A DNA stretch of 64,000 nucleotides from Comamonas_C sp026954015 (GCA_035063785.1 JAPSFS010000007.1:129067-193066); one strand, 5' to 3'. Counted from the first letter of the stretch, positions 44,054 to 53,338 are shown. The notes: a model not told the origin generated them from the letters alone. Program-made: numbers and translations.

Positions 44054-44836
44054 TTATTCCACTTTTGCCTTGGCGCGCAAGTCCTGCTGGAACTGCATCA
44101 GCTTCTGCTGTTCGAGCTGCTGGCGGATCTGGTCCTTGACGTCGGCCAGCTTGGGCAGCTGTGCGTCACGCACGTCATCCAGGCGGATGATATGCCAGCC
44201 GAACTGGCTCTTGACCGGGGTTTGCGTGATCTTGCCCTTTTCGAGCTTGATCATCGCCTCGGTGAATTCGGGCACGTAGCTGCTCGGGTTGGCCCAGCCG
44301 AGGTCGCCACCTTTGGCGCCGGAGCCCGGGTCCTTGGACTGCTTCTTGGCGATGTCCTCGAACTTCGCACCCTTGCCGAGCTGCGCGATGATGGCCTTGG
44401 CGTCGGCCTCCTTTTCCACGAGGATGTGGCTGGCCTTGTATTCCTTGCCCGCATTGGCCGCGGCGAATTTGTCGTATTCGGCCTGGATGTCGGCGTCGGT
44501 GACGGGGTTCTTCTTCTGGTAGTCGGCGAAGAGCTCGCGGATCAGCAACGTCTGGCGGGCGAGCTCCATCTGCTCCTTGAAGTCGGCGCTGTTTTGCAGA
44601 CCGCGGTTCTGCGCCTCCTGCAGGAAGACTTCGCGCGCGATCACTTCTTCCTTGATCTGCGACTGCAGCTCGGGAGTCATCGGGCGGCCGCTGCGCTCAA
44701 GCTGGTGTTGCAGCAGCTCGACGCGCTCCTTGGGCACGGGTTTGCCGTTGACGATGGCGAGGTTTTGGGCGGCAACCGGCAGGGCGAGGGCGCCCAGCAC
44801 CGCGGCGGCCGAGAGGCCGGTCAGGATTTTGTGCAT
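44054..44836 (-). CDS. Periplasmic parvulin-type peptidyl-prolyl isomerase
   Basis: A 260-residue secreted protein. Residues 1-23 are a signal peptide ending in AAQ without a lipobox cysteine. Residues 24-125 form a SurA/PrsA-like helical region, and about 130-225 a PpiC rotamase domain: YKASHILVEKEADAKAIIAQLGKGAKFEDIAKKQSKDPGSGAKGGDLGWANPSSYVPEF and QFGWHIIRLDDV. It should assist folding of outer-membrane or periplasmic proteins. It follows bolA by 64 bases. Confidence 0.92.
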   Translation of the reverse strand: MHKILTGLSAAAVLGALALPVAAQNLAIVNGKPVPKERVELLQHQLERSGRPMTPELQSQIKEEVIAREVFLQEAQNRGLQNSADFKEQMELARQTLLIRELFADYQKKNPVTDADIQAEYDKFAAANAGKEYKASHILVEKEADAKAIIAQLGKGAKFEDIAKKQSKDPGSGAKGGDLGWANPSSYVPEFTEAMIKLEKGKITQTPVKSQFGWHIIRLDDVRDAQLPKLADVKDQIRQQLEQQKLMQFQQDLRAKAKVE

Positions 44837-44900
44837 GGAAGAGACACGAGGGAGGGTGGGATGGACGGGCGGCGACGCCCAGCCGGGAAATCGAACCGAT

Positions 44901-45194
44901 TCAGAGAATGTCAATCGCAATCGCGTGCGCGCCGTGGTCGATGAAGGTGCGTAGCGCATCATACACAAGGCGGTGTTGCGCAACGCGGCGCAGGCCGTCG
45001 AACCCTGGCGCGGCGATGCGCACGCGAAAGTGCGTGCCGAAGCCGGTGCCGTTGGCGCCCGCGTGGCCTTCGTGCTGCCAGCTTTCGTCAAGCACCTCGA
45101 GTTGCGTGGGCGCGAACACCGCGCGCAGGTGCGCGTCCATCGCCTCGGCGGTGACGGTGTTGCCGGTGCCCGGGGGCGTGGCTGTGGTGCTCAT
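44901..45194 (-). CDS. BolA family protein
   Basis: A 97-residue protein with the BolA fold: LEVLDESWQHEGHAGANGTGFGTHFRVRIAAPGFDGLRRVAQHRLVYDAL, including the conserved DESxxHxGH start and the RxxxHRLVY helix. BolA proteins bind monothiol glutaredoxins and [2Fe-2S] clusters and affect morphology and stress response. The start overlaps the yciB stop as ATGA. No cysteine is present, so cluster ligands would be histidines, as known for the family. Confidence 0.92.
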   Translation of the reverse strand: MSTTATPPGTGNTVTAEAMDAHLRAVFAPTQLEVLDESWQHEGHAGANGTGFGTHFRVRIAAPGFDGLRRVAQHRLVYDALRTFIDHGAHAIAIDIL

Positions 45195-45760
45195 TCGGGT
45201 GCCTCCGGGGCAGCTGCCGGAGCTGCAGGCTCGGGGTCGTCTGGTGTATGGCGCGTGATGTAGATACCTTGGCCGATGATGAAGGCGAGGGGGAACACGT
45301 AGCCCCACAGCTTGAAGTTGGCCCAGGCGTCGGTGGAGAAGAAGGCTGCGACGTAGCCGTTGAGCGCGGCCATGAACAGGCAGTAGACGATCCAGGCTGC
45401 GCTCAGACGTTGCCAGACGAAGTCGGGCAGCGTGATCTGGCTGCCTAACATGATCTTCAAGAAGTTCTTGTGGTAGACCCACAGCGCCACACCCAGCGCC
45501 ACGGCTATGGCGGCGTAGAGCACGGTGGGTTTCCATTTGATGAAGCGCTCGTCCTGCAGCGCGAGGGTGAGCGTGCCGAAGATCAGGATCAGCGCCAGCG
45601 TGGCCTTGTGCATGGTGCTGAGCTTCTTGTCCATCCAGTAGACGACGGCCATCTGCACCGTTGTGGCGGCCATGAGCACTGCCGTGCCGACGTAAATGCC
45701 GTGCCATTTATAGGCGGCGAAGAACAGCAGAATGGGCAGGAAGTCGAGCAGCAGCTTCAT
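45191..45760 (-). CDS. yciB: Inner membrane septation protein A (YciB)
   Basis: A 189-residue membrane protein with about five helices and the conserved start MKLLLDFLPILLFFAAYKWHGIY and middle KPTVLYAAIAV, KIMLGSQITLPDFVW. YciB (IspA/IspZ) acts in cell-envelope integrity and division in enterobacteria. A Pro/Ala-rich tail ends the protein. It is coupled to msrB upstream and bolA downstream by ATGA overlaps. Confidence 0.95.
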   Translation of the reverse strand: MKLLLDFLPILLFFAAYKWHGIYVGTAVLMAATTVQMAVVYWMDKKLSTMHKATLALILIFGTLTLALQDERFIKWKPTVLYAAIAVALGVALWVYHKNFLKIMLGSQITLPDFVWQRLSAAWIVYCLFMAALNGYVAAFFSTDAWANFKLWGYVFPLAFIIGQGIYITRHTPDDPEPAAPAAAPEAPE

Positions 45761-46170
45761 GGGGTGGGGGGTTCGAAGTCGAGCGACGCGGAATTCATGC
45801 AGTAGCGCAGGCCCGTGGGCGCGGGGCCGTCGTTGAACACGTGGCCCAGATGCGCCCCGCATTGTGCACACACCGTCTCGGTGCGCACCATGCCGTGGCT
45901 GCGGTCCACGTTTTCGCGGATTGCGCCGGCAATGGCCTCGGAGAAGCTCGGCCAGCCGCAACCGGCGTCGAATTTGGTGCCGGATTCGAACAGCTTGGCG
46001 CCGCAGCAGATGCAGTGGTAGCTGCCGTCCGCCCAGTGGCGTTCGTACTTGCCGGAAAACGGCCGTTCGGTGGCGGCGTGGCGCGTGACCTGGTAGGCGC
46101 CGGGCTCGGCCTCCTTGGCAGCGAGCAGCGCGCGCCACTCGTCTTCGGTCTTGGTGATGGGAAAGATCAT
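45757..46170 (-). CDS. msrB: Peptide-methionine (R)-S-oxide reductase
   Basis: A 137-residue enzyme that repairs methionine-R-sulfoxide in proteins. Zinc-site cysteines are in YHCICCGAKLF and VCAQCGAHLGHVF; the catalytic cysteine is in LRYCMNSASLDF. GCGWPSFSEAI is the substrate loop. No signal peptide, so cytoplasmic. It overlaps selO and yciB by 4 bases at each end. Confidence 0.97.
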   Translation of the reverse strand: MIFPITKTEDEWRALLAAKEAEPGAYQVTRHAATERPFSGKYERHWADGSYHCICCGAKLFESGTKFDAGCGWPSFSEAIAGAIRENVDRSHGMVRTETVCAQCGAHLGHVFNDGPAPTGLRYCMNSASLDFEPPTP

Positions 46171-47645
46171 GAGGAACAGCTCAGGGTCAGGGAAGACGCC
46201 CAGTCCGGTGGAAACCCGGCCCAGGCGTCGTGGTCGGGGTGCTCGTCGAACGGACGCGCGAGCACCGCGTGCAAGGATTGGAGTGTGCCGAAGTCGCCAA
46301 GTTTCGCATCGCGGATCGCGTGCTCGGCCAGGTAGTTGCGCAGCACGTACTTTGGGTTGGACTTGAGCATCAAATCGGGGTTTTGCGCTTTACCAGAGCG
46401 CGCCAGCAGCTCCTGAAACGAGAGTTTCCAGGCGTCCCACGCGGCGCGGTCGAGGAAGAGGTCGCGCACAGGGGTGAAGTTGCCCTGCGCCACGGCGTGG
46501 GACAGGCGCCGCCAGAAGATGGGGTAGTCCACGTGGGCGCCGTCGAGCAGGCGCAGCAGCGCGTCGATATGCGCCTCGTCACCCTCGCACGTTCCGTCCA
46601 GGCCGAGCTTGGCGCGCATGCAGGCGAGGTAGCTCGCGCGAAACACCGCAGGGTAGCTCGCGATTGCGGCCTGCGCGGCGGGCACGTCCTCGATCAGCGG
46701 CAGCAGCGCGCGCGCCAGGCATGCGACGTTCCAGTGCCCGACGTCGGGCTGCTGGTCGTAGGCGTAGCGGCCGAACTGGTCGCTGTGGTTGCAGATGTGG
46801 TGCACGTCGAACGCATCCATGAACTGGAACGGCCCGTAGTCGAGCGTGAGCCCGAGGATGCTCATGTTGTCGGTGTTCATCACGCCGTGCATGAAGCCTG
46901 CAGCCTGCCACTGGGCGATGAGGCGCGCGGTGCGCTCGCTCACCGTCTGCAGCAGCGCGGCGTAGGGGTGGGGCTGCACGAGGCATTCGGGGTAGTGGCG
47001 CTTGATCACGTGGTTGGCGAGCTGGCGCAGCGCTTCGGTCTGCCTGCGCCAGGCGAAGAACTCGAAGTGCCCGAAGCGGATGAAGCTGGGCGCCACGCGC
47101 GTGACGACGGCGGCGGTCTCCACCGTTTCGCGCCGCACGGGCGCGGGCGAACCGGTGATGCACAGCGCCCGTGTCGTCGGGATGCCCAGGCCGTGCAACG
47201 CGCCGCTGGCCAGGTATTCGCGGATCGACGAGCGCAGCACGGCGCGGCCGTCGGCGCCGCGCGAGTACGGCGTGCGCCCGCTGCCCTTGAGCTGTAGTTG
47301 CTGGCCCGCGGCGGTCTCGCCCAGCAGCAGCGCCCGCCCGTCGCCGAGCTGCCCGGCCCAGACGCCAAACTGGTGACCGCCGTACACCATGGCGATCGGG
47401 TCGCTGCCGGGCAGCAGCGCATTGCCGCTGAACGCAGCGAGCGCCTGCGCGCCGTCCATCCAGTGCGTGGGCAGCCCGAGCAGCGCTGCGACCTGGCCGT
47501 CTCGCGCAACCCAGTAGGGATCGGGAAGGGGCGTGGGCGCGACGCGGGTATAGAACGCTTCGCCCAGAGCGGCCAAGCCCGGCCGCCAGCGCAGCGGCGC
47601 GTCGGTGCCCGCGGGGCGGGGAGGGGCAGCGCTGGCGTGGTTCAT
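46167..47645 (-). CDS. selO: SelO (YdiU) protein AMPylase
   Basis: A 492-residue pseudokinase that transfers AMP from ATP to Ser/Thr/Tyr of proteins; in E. coli it targets redox proteins. Visible: YGGHQFGVWAGQLGDGRALLLGE, QLQLKGSGRTPYSRGADGRAVLRSSIREYL (ATP-loop Lys and Arg), MHGVMNTDNMSILGLTLDYGPFQFMDAF (catalytic region and metal Asp), and the C-terminal SCSS where the animal protein has selenocysteine. The start at 47645 gives MNHASA; upstream codons look non-conserved. It is the first gene of a leftward operon ending with the parvulin. Confidence 0.95.
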   Translation of the reverse strand: MNHASAAPPRPAGTDAPLRWRPGLAALGEAFYTRVAPTPLPDPYWVARDGQVAALLGLPTHWMDGAQALAAFSGNALLPGSDPIAMVYGGHQFGVWAGQLGDGRALLLGETAAGQQLQLKGSGRTPYSRGADGRAVLRSSIREYLASGALHGLGIPTTRALCITGSPAPVRRETVETAAVVTRVAPSFIRFGHFEFFAWRRQTEALRQLANHVIKRHYPECLVQPHPYAALLQTVSERTARLIAQWQAAGFMHGVMNTDNMSILGLTLDYGPFQFMDAFDVHHICNHSDQFGRYAYDQQPDVGHWNVACLARALLPLIEDVPAAQAAIASYPAVFRASYLACMRAKLGLDGTCEGDEAHIDALLRLLDGAHVDYPIFWRRLSHAVAQGNFTPVRDLFLDRAAWDAWKLSFQELLARSGKAQNPDLMLKSNPKYVLRNYLAEHAIRDAKLGDFGTLQSLHAVLARPFDEHPDHDAWAGFPPDWASSLTLSCSS

Positions 47646-47745
47646 TCGGGGATTGTCCGTCAGCGTGCGCTGGGCCGCTCGTGCGCAGGCCGCTGGCGCT
47701 ACCATTGCCGCGTTCGTGTTCACCAACTAAAGACAAGGAGCAACC

Positions 47746-49386
47746 ATGCTGGGCCAGATGCAGAGCCAACCCCTGCTGATTTCCATGCTGATCGCGTTTG
47801 CCGAACGTCACCATGGCGACGGCGAGATCGTCTCGCGGCGGGTCGAGGGCGACATCCACCGCTACACCTACCGGGAACTCGCGCGGCGTTCCAGACAACT
47901 CGCCAACACGCTGGAGGCCAGCGGCACGCAGCAGGGCGACCGCATCGCCTCCATCGCGTGGAACGGCTACCGGCACATGGAGCTGTACTTCGGGGTGGCG
48001 GGCTCGGGGCGTGTGATGCACACGCTCAACCCGCGCCTGCACCCGGCGCAGCTCATCTGGATCGTGAACCATGCCGAGGACAAGGTGGTGTGTTTTGACG
48101 CGACCTTCCTGCCGCTGGTGCAGGCGGTGCATGCCAAGTGCCCGACGGTCCAGACCTGGGTGCTGCTGTGCGATGCGGACAAGCTGCCGGCCGACACGGG
48201 CATTCCCGGCCTGGTGAGCTACGAGGCCTGGATCGAGGGCGCCTCCGATCAATATGCCTGGCCGCAGTTCGATGAAAACACAGCCGCGGGCCTGTGCTAC
48301 ACCAGCGGCACCACGGGCGACCCCAAGGGCGCGCTGTACAGCCACCGATCCACCGTGCTGCACACCTACGGCGGCGCGCTGCCCGACGCACTCAACCTGT
48401 CGGCGCGCGACTCGATGATGCCGGTGGTGCCGATGTTCCACGTCAATGCCTGGGGCCTGCCCTACGTGGCGGCGCTCACGGGCTGCAAGGTGGTGTTCCC
48501 CGGCCCGGCGATGGACGGCAAGTCCATCTACGAGCTGATGGAGGCGGAGGAAGTCACGATGGCCGCGGGCGTGCCCACGATCTGGCAGATGCTGCTGGGG
48601 CACCTGCAGGCGGGCGGACACAAGTTCTCCACGCTCAAGCGCACGGTCATCGGCGGCTCAGCCTGCCCGCCCGCGATGATCGACACCTTCCGCGAGACCT
48701 ATGGGGTGGACGTGCTGCACGCCTGGGGCATGACCGAGACCAGCCCGCTGGGGACGGTGTGCACGCTCAAGAACAAGCAGCTCAAGCTGCCGGCCGCGGA
48801 GCAATTGCACATTCGCACCAAGCAGGGGCGCGCGATCTTCGGCGTGGACATGAAGATCGTGGGCGACGACGGCAAGGACCAGCCTTGGGACGGCAAGACC
48901 TACGGCGACCTGCTGGTGCGCGGCCCGTGGATCATGGACCACTACTTCAAGGTGGAAGCCAGCCCGCTCGTCAAGGACGCGCAGGGCCGGGGGTGGTTCC
49001 CCACCGGGGACGTGGCGACGATCGATGCCGACGGCTTCATGCAGATCACCGACCGCAGCAAGGACGTGATCAAGTCGGGCGGCGAGTGGATCAGCTCCAT
49101 CGACATCGAGAACATCGCGATGGCGCACCCGGCCGTGGCCATGGCCGCGTGCGTGGGCATGCCGCACCCCAAATGGGACGAGCGCCCCATCATCGCCGTG
49201 GTGAAGAAGCCCGGCGCCGAGGTCACGCGCGAGGAGCTGCTCAAGTTCTACGAGGGCAAACTCGCCAAGTGGCAGATCCCGGACGACGTGGTCTTCGTCG
49301 AGGCCATTCCGCTGGGCGCCACGGGCAAGATGCAAAAGAGCAAGCTGCGCGAACAGCTCAAGGGCTACAAGCTGCCGGGTCTATGA
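47746..49386 (+). CDS. Medium/long-chain acyl-CoA synthetase
   Basis: A 546-residue adenylate-forming enzyme that activates fatty acids with ATP and CoA. Motifs: TAAGLCYTSGTTGDPKGALYSHRS (P-loop), HAWGMTETSPLGTV, GWFPTGDVATIDADGFMQITDRSKDVIKSGGEWIS and the final catalytic Lys in PLGATGKMQKSKLR. It is close to AlkK/medium-chain and methylthiopropionyl-CoA ligases, so chain length is uncertain. AAGGAG (47735-47740) sets the start. It probably feeds the beta-oxidation genes that follow. Confidence 0.92.
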   Translation: MLGQMQSQPLLISMLIAFAERHHGDGEIVSRRVEGDIHRYTYRELARRSRQLANTLEASGTQQGDRIASIAWNGYRHMELYFGVAGSGRVMHTLNPRLHPAQLIWIVNHAEDKVVCFDATFLPLVQAVHAKCPTVQTWVLLCDADKLPADTGIPGLVSYEAWIEGASDQYAWPQFDENTAAGLCYTSGTTGDPKGALYSHRSTVLHTYGGALPDALNLSARDSMMPVVPMFHVNAWGLPYVAALTGCKVVFPGPAMDGKSIYELMEAEEVTMAAGVPTIWQMLLGHLQAGGHKFSTLKRTVIGGSACPPAMIDTFRETYGVDVLHAWGMTETSPLGTVCTLKNKQLKLPAAEQLHIRTKQGRAIFGVDMKIVGDDGKDQPWDGKTYGDLLVRGPWIMDHYFKVEASPLVKDAQGRGWFPTGDVATIDADGFMQITDRSKDVIKSGGEWISSIDIENIAMAHPAVAMAACVGMPHPKWDERPIIAVVKKPGAEVTREELLKFYEGKLAKWQIPDDVVFVEAIPLGATGKMQKSKLREQLKGYKLPGL

Positions 49387-49435
49387 GCAGGATGGGGGCT
49401 GGCGGAATTTACGATGGGCATGGCCTGAATACCTT

Positions 49436-49492
49436 GGGCAAAACGGCTTCCAGCGCTTTAGGGGCGTGCGCTGGCTGCTATTGAAAACGGAA
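49436..49492 (+). repeat. Dispersed intergenic repeat, copy 6
   Basis: GGCAAAACGGCTTCCAGCGC, then TTTAGGGGCGTGCGCTGGCTGCTATTGAAAACG split as TTTAGGGGCG and TGCGCTGGCTGCTATTG. It matches the family core (CTCCAGCGCTT ... GCGCTGGCAGCT). It lies in the 368-base gap between the ligase and FadB-like genes; the rest of that gap holds only the dyad noted at 49612-49631. Confidence 0.65.
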
Positions 49493-49611
49493 TTTCCGGT
49501 TACGGGCGCGCCTGCGCCGCGTGCGGCGCGCATGACTGGTTGCCGATCTGCCAGCTGCCTTGAAAAACACTCGGCGGCCGCTACCGCGTTTCGGGGAGCG
49601 CCTGGAGCCGT

Positions 49612-49631
49612 TTTGTCCCACCTGGGACAAA
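49612..49631 (+). promoter_or_regulatory. Perfect operator-like dyad before the beta-oxidation genes
   Basis: TTTGTCCCA (49612-49620) and TGGGACAAA (49623-49631) form a perfect 9-base dyad around CC, 124 bases before the FadB-like gene. The shape (TGTCCCA-N2-TGGGACA) fits a TetR- or GntR-type operator. A TACACT -10-like box follows at 49651-49656. Confidence 0.55.
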
Positions 49632-49754
49632 CGCCGTGTCGCGCGCCTCGTACACTGCGCGAAACGCACGGTCGTACTTTTTATGCGCAGCCAGACCCTC
49701 CGGGGTCAGGCGGTTCGCGTGCAACCCCCTCTGGATGTTCGAAAGGAAGACAGC

Positions 49755-51854
49755 ATGGCGGCAACGTATCAGGCGCACGGCGATGTGGCCGTGATCTCGC
49801 TCGACAACCCCCCGGTGAACGGCCTGGGTCTGGCCACGCGGCGCGGCATCGTCGATGGCTTGGCGCGCGCGCAGGCTGACGCCGCCGTCAAGGCCATCGT
49901 GCTGGCCGGTGCGGGAAAGGCGTTCTCGGGCGGCGCAGACATCAAGGAGTTCGGCACGCCCAAGGCGGTGCAGGAACCCAATCTGCTGTCGGTCATCAGT
50001 GCGCTGGAGCATTGCACCAAGCCGGTGGTCGCGGCCATCCACAGCGTGGCGATGGGCGGCGGACTGGAGCTGGCACTCGGCTGCCACTACCGGGTGACCG
50101 CGCCTGGCGCGAAGATTGCGCTGCCCGAGGTGAAGCTCGGGCTCATCCCCGGCGCTGGCGGCACACAGCGCCTGCCGCGCGTGCTCGGCGTAGAGGCAGC
50201 GCTCAACATGATCGTGAGCGGCGAGCCGGTCAAGAGCGAGATGCTGGCGGCGGCGCCGGGGCAGAAGCTGTTCGACAAGCTCGTCGCCTCGCCCGAGGTG
50301 TTGATGGATGAGGCGCTGGCGTTCGCGCGCAGCGTAGCCGGTGTGCGCCCGCTGCCGATGGTGCGCAAGCTGCCGTGTCAGCATCCGCAGGGCGACGCCT
50401 ACTTCCAGTTTGCGCGCAACATGGTCAAGGGCATGGCCAGGAACTTCCCGGCGCCGCTGCAGTGCATCGATGCGGTCGAAGCCGCGACCAAGAAGAAATT
50501 TGCCGACGGCATGGCGTATGAGCGCCAGCACTTCATCAACCTGATGATGACCAGCGAATCGCGCGCGCTGCGCCACCTGTTCGTGGCCGAACGCGCGGCG
50601 AGCAAGATCCCCGACGTGCCGTCCGACACGCCCCAGCGCACGATCCGCACGGTGGCGGTGATCGGCGCGGGCACCATGGGCGGCGGCATTGCGATGAACT
50701 TCCTGAACGCCGGCATCCCGGTGACCATCCTGGAGATGAAGCAGGAAGCGCTCGACCGCGGCATCGCCACCATCCGCAAGAACTACGAGGCGCAGGTCAA
50801 GAATGGCAAGCTGAAGGCGGACAAGTACGAGCAGCGCATGGCCCTGCTCACCACCACGCTGAGCTACGACGACCTCAAGGAGGCCGACCTCATCATCGAG
50901 GCGGTGTTCGAGGAGATCGGCGTGAAGGAGCAGGTGTTCAGGCAGCTCGACGCGGTGGCCAGGCCCGGCGCGATCCTGGCATCCAACACCTCGACGCTCG
51001 ACGTCAACAGGATCGCGGCCTTCACCCAGCGCCCGCAGGACGTGGTGGGCCTGCACTTCTTCAGCCCGGCCAACGTGATGAAGCTGCTGGAAGTGGTGCG
51101 CGGCGACAAGACCGCCAAGGACGTTATGGCCACCGTGATGGCCGTGGCCAGGAAGATCCGCAAGGTGGCCGTGGTCTCGGGCGTGTGCGACGGCTTCATC
51201 GGCAACCGCATGATCGAGCAGTACGGCCGCCAGGCGGGCTTCCTGCTCGACGAAGGCTGCACGCCCAGTCAGGTGGACAAGGCGATCGAGAAGTTCGGCT
51301 TCGCGATGGGGCCGTTTCGCATGGGGGATCTGGCGGGCAACGACATCGGCTGGGCCATCCGCAAGCGCCGCTACGTGGACAAGCCCGACATGAAGTACAG
51401 CAGGACCGCCGACCTGCTGTGCGAGCAGGGCCGCTTCGGCCAGAAGGTGGGCAAGGGCTGGTACGACTACCGGCCGGGCAAGCGCGACGCCATCCCGAAT
51501 GCCGAGGTCGAGCAGATGATTGCCGAGCATCGCAAGAGCCTGGGCATCACCCCGCGCAAGATCGACGATGAAGAGATCGTGCAGCGCCTGGTGTTTGCGC
51601 TGGTGAACGAGGCCGCGCGCATCCTGGAGGAAGGCATCGCCAACAAGGCCAGCGACATCGACGTGGTCTACATCTTCGGTTACGGCTTTCCGGTGCACCG
51701 CGGCGGCCCGCTGAACTATGCCAACGAGGTGGGCCTGTTCAACGTGGTGCAGGCCATGCAGCGCTTCGCGCGCAACCCGCTGGACGATGCCGCGTTCTGG
51801 CAGCCCGCGCCGCTGCTGGCGCGCCTGGTGGCCGACGGCAAGACCTTTGCCTGA
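49755..51854 (+). CDS. Bifunctional enoyl-CoA hydratase / 3-hydroxyacyl-CoA dehydrogenase
   Basis: A 699-residue multifunctional beta-oxidation enzyme. Residues 1-185 are a crotonase domain (AGKAFSGGADIKEFG oxyanion segment, AMGGGLELALGCHYRV, LPEVKLGLIPGAGGTQRLPR). A linker with an isomerase-like function follows. From about residue 295 comes the dehydrogenase: TVAVIGAGTMGGGIAMNFLNAG (NAD), IASNTSTLDVN as ILASNTSTLDVN, HFFSPANVMKLLEVV (catalytic His), GFIGNRM, then the duplicated C-terminal domain ending near HRGGPLNYANEVGL. GAAAGGAAGA is immediately upstream. The length and fusion order match FadB/FadJ-like proteins. It pairs with the thiolase downstream. Confidence 0.95.
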   Translation: MAATYQAHGDVAVISLDNPPVNGLGLATRRGIVDGLARAQADAAVKAIVLAGAGKAFSGGADIKEFGTPKAVQEPNLLSVISALEHCTKPVVAAIHSVAMGGGLELALGCHYRVTAPGAKIALPEVKLGLIPGAGGTQRLPRVLGVEAALNMIVSGEPVKSEMLAAAPGQKLFDKLVASPEVLMDEALAFARSVAGVRPLPMVRKLPCQHPQGDAYFQFARNMVKGMARNFPAPLQCIDAVEAATKKKFADGMAYERQHFINLMMTSESRALRHLFVAERAASKIPDVPSDTPQRTIRTVAVIGAGTMGGGIAMNFLNAGIPVTILEMKQEALDRGIATIRKNYEAQVKNGKLKADKYEQRMALLTTTLSYDDLKEADLIIEAVFEEIGVKEQVFRQLDAVARPGAILASNTSTLDVNRIAAFTQRPQDVVGLHFFSPANVMKLLEVVRGDKTAKDVMATVMAVARKIRKVAVVSGVCDGFIGNRMIEQYGRQAGFLLDEGCTPSQVDKAIEKFGFAMGPFRMGDLAGNDIGWAIRKRRYVDKPDMKYSRTADLLCEQGRFGQKVGKGWYDYRPGKRDAIPNAEVEQMIAEHRKSLGITPRKIDDEEIVQRLVFALVNEAARILEEGIANKASDIDVVYIFGYGFPVHRGGPLNYANEVGLFNVVQAMQRFARNPLDDAAFWQPAPLLARLVADGKTFA

Positions 51855-51885
51855 CCCGCATGCACAACGAACAAGGAATACCGCA

Positions 51886-53061
51886 ATGACCTCCGCAGTG
51901 ATCGTCTCCACCGCCCGCACGCCGCTCGCCAAGAGCTGGAAGGGTTCGTTCAACATGACCCACGGCGCCACGCTCGGCGGCCACGTGGTGCGCGCCGCCG
52001 TCGAGCGCGCGGGCATCGAGGGCGCCGAGGTCGAAGACGTCATCATGGGCTGCGCCAACCCCGAGGGCGCGACCGGCATGAACATCGCGCGCCAGATCGC
52101 GCTCATGGCCGATCTGCCCGTGACCACCTCCGGCATGACGGTGAACCGCTTCTGCTCCTCGGGTCTGCAGACCATCGCCATCGCGAGCCAGCGCATCATC
52201 GCGGGCGAGGGCGACGTCTACGTGGCCGGGGGCGTGGAGAGCATCTCGTGCGTGCAGCAGGAGATGAACATGCACATGATCTTCGACCCGCAGCTTCAGA
52301 AGAAGAAGCCCGAGATCTACTGGAGCATGCTGCAGACCGCCGAGCAGGTGGCCCAGCGCTACCACATCGGCCGCGAGGCGATGGACGAGTACGGCGCGGC
52401 CAGCCAGCAGAAGGCCTGCGCGGCGCAGGCCGCGGGCCGGTTCACCGCCGAGATCGCGCCCATCACCGTGACGGCCGGCGTCGCCGACAAGCAGCTTGGC
52501 CTCATCACCAGACAGGTCACCGTGAGCCAGGACGAGGGCCTGCGCGAGGGCACGACGGTCGAAAGCATCAGCGGCATCCGCCCGGCGCTGCCCGGCGGGC
52601 TGGTGGCGGCCGGCAACGCCAGCCAGTTCAGCGACGGCGCGGGCGCCTGCGTGGTGGTGAGCGAAGACTACGCGGGCCGCAAGGGCCTGAAACCCCTGGG
52701 CCGCTTCCTCGGCTTCGCCGTGGCGGGCTGCGAGCCCGACGAGATGGGCATAGGCCCGGTCTTCGCCGTGCCCAGGGTGCTCAAGAAGCTGGGCCTCACA
52801 GTCGACGACATCGACCTGTGGGAGCTCAACGAAGCCTTCGCCGTGCAGGTGATCTACTGCCGCGACAAGCTCGGCATCCCGGCCGATCTCCTGAACGTCA
52901 ACGGCGGCGCGATCGCGGTGGGGCACCCCTACGGCGTGACCGGCCAGCGCCTGACGGGCCATGCGCTCATCGAGGGCAAGCGTCGCGGTGCCAAGCGCGT
53001 GTGCGTCACCATGTGCATCGGCGGTGGCATGGGCGCGGCAGGTGTGTTCGAGGTGCTATAG
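51886..53061 (+). CDS. Acetyl-CoA C-acyltransferase (thiolase)
   Basis: A 391-residue thiolase that cleaves 3-ketoacyl-CoA. The nucleophilic cysteine is in VNRFCSSGLQTIAIASQRI (near residue 90), NEAFAVQ and GGAIAVGHPYGVTGQRL hold the catalytic His, and VTMCIGGGMGAAGVFE holds the second cysteine. AAGGAA (51873-51878) sets the ATG at 51886, 31 bases after the FadB-like gene. With that gene it completes a beta-oxidation cycle; an acyl-CoA dehydrogenase is not in the window. Confidence 0.95.
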   Translation: MTSAVIVSTARTPLAKSWKGSFNMTHGATLGGHVVRAAVERAGIEGAEVEDVIMGCANPEGATGMNIARQIALMADLPVTTSGMTVNRFCSSGLQTIAIASQRIIAGEGDVYVAGGVESISCVQQEMNMHMIFDPQLQKKKPEIYWSMLQTAEQVAQRYHIGREAMDEYGAASQQKACAAQAAGRFTAEIAPITVTAGVADKQLGLITRQVTVSQDEGLREGTTVESISGIRPALPGGLVAAGNASQFSDGAGACVVVSEDYAGRKGLKPLGRFLGFAVAGCEPDEMGIGPVFAVPRVLKKLGLTVDDIDLWELNEAFAVQVIYCRDKLGIPADLLNVNGGAIAVGHPYGVTGQRLTGHALIEGKRRGAKRVCVTMCIGGGMGAAGVFEVL

Positions 53062-53338
53062 GCGGATCGCCATGGATTTTTCTTCCTACTGAACTGCTGC
53101 ACCGAGCCCGCATGCGCCGTGTTACGCGAGCTGCGGGCGGGCGCTCTTCGGGATGTCCGGTGAAATCATGGATGCCACGGCTGGTGCACGATCCGGACGG
53201 GCAGCGCAAACGCGTAGCGACCCCCGCCATCTTGTGACGCCTTTGCGTTGCGTCGTGTGACTTCTCGTTCGTGTCGCGTGGCGATCTCCCGCAGGAAGAG
53301 TTCGCTGCTGGAATGCTTGCCCGGCGCTGGTGCGACTC
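53062..53338. other. Intergenic region without a recognisable gene
   Basis: Between the thiolase stop and the DUF4148 terminator I see no ORF with family similarity, no tRNA and no clear hairpin with a T-run. Small frames open here are GC-bias shadows. Confidence 0.5.

Noticed and set aside
49581..52199. An 872-residue open frame antisense to the FadB-like and thiolase genes
   Set aside because: Same kind of shadow; no recognisable motif, and the plus-strand genes are certain.
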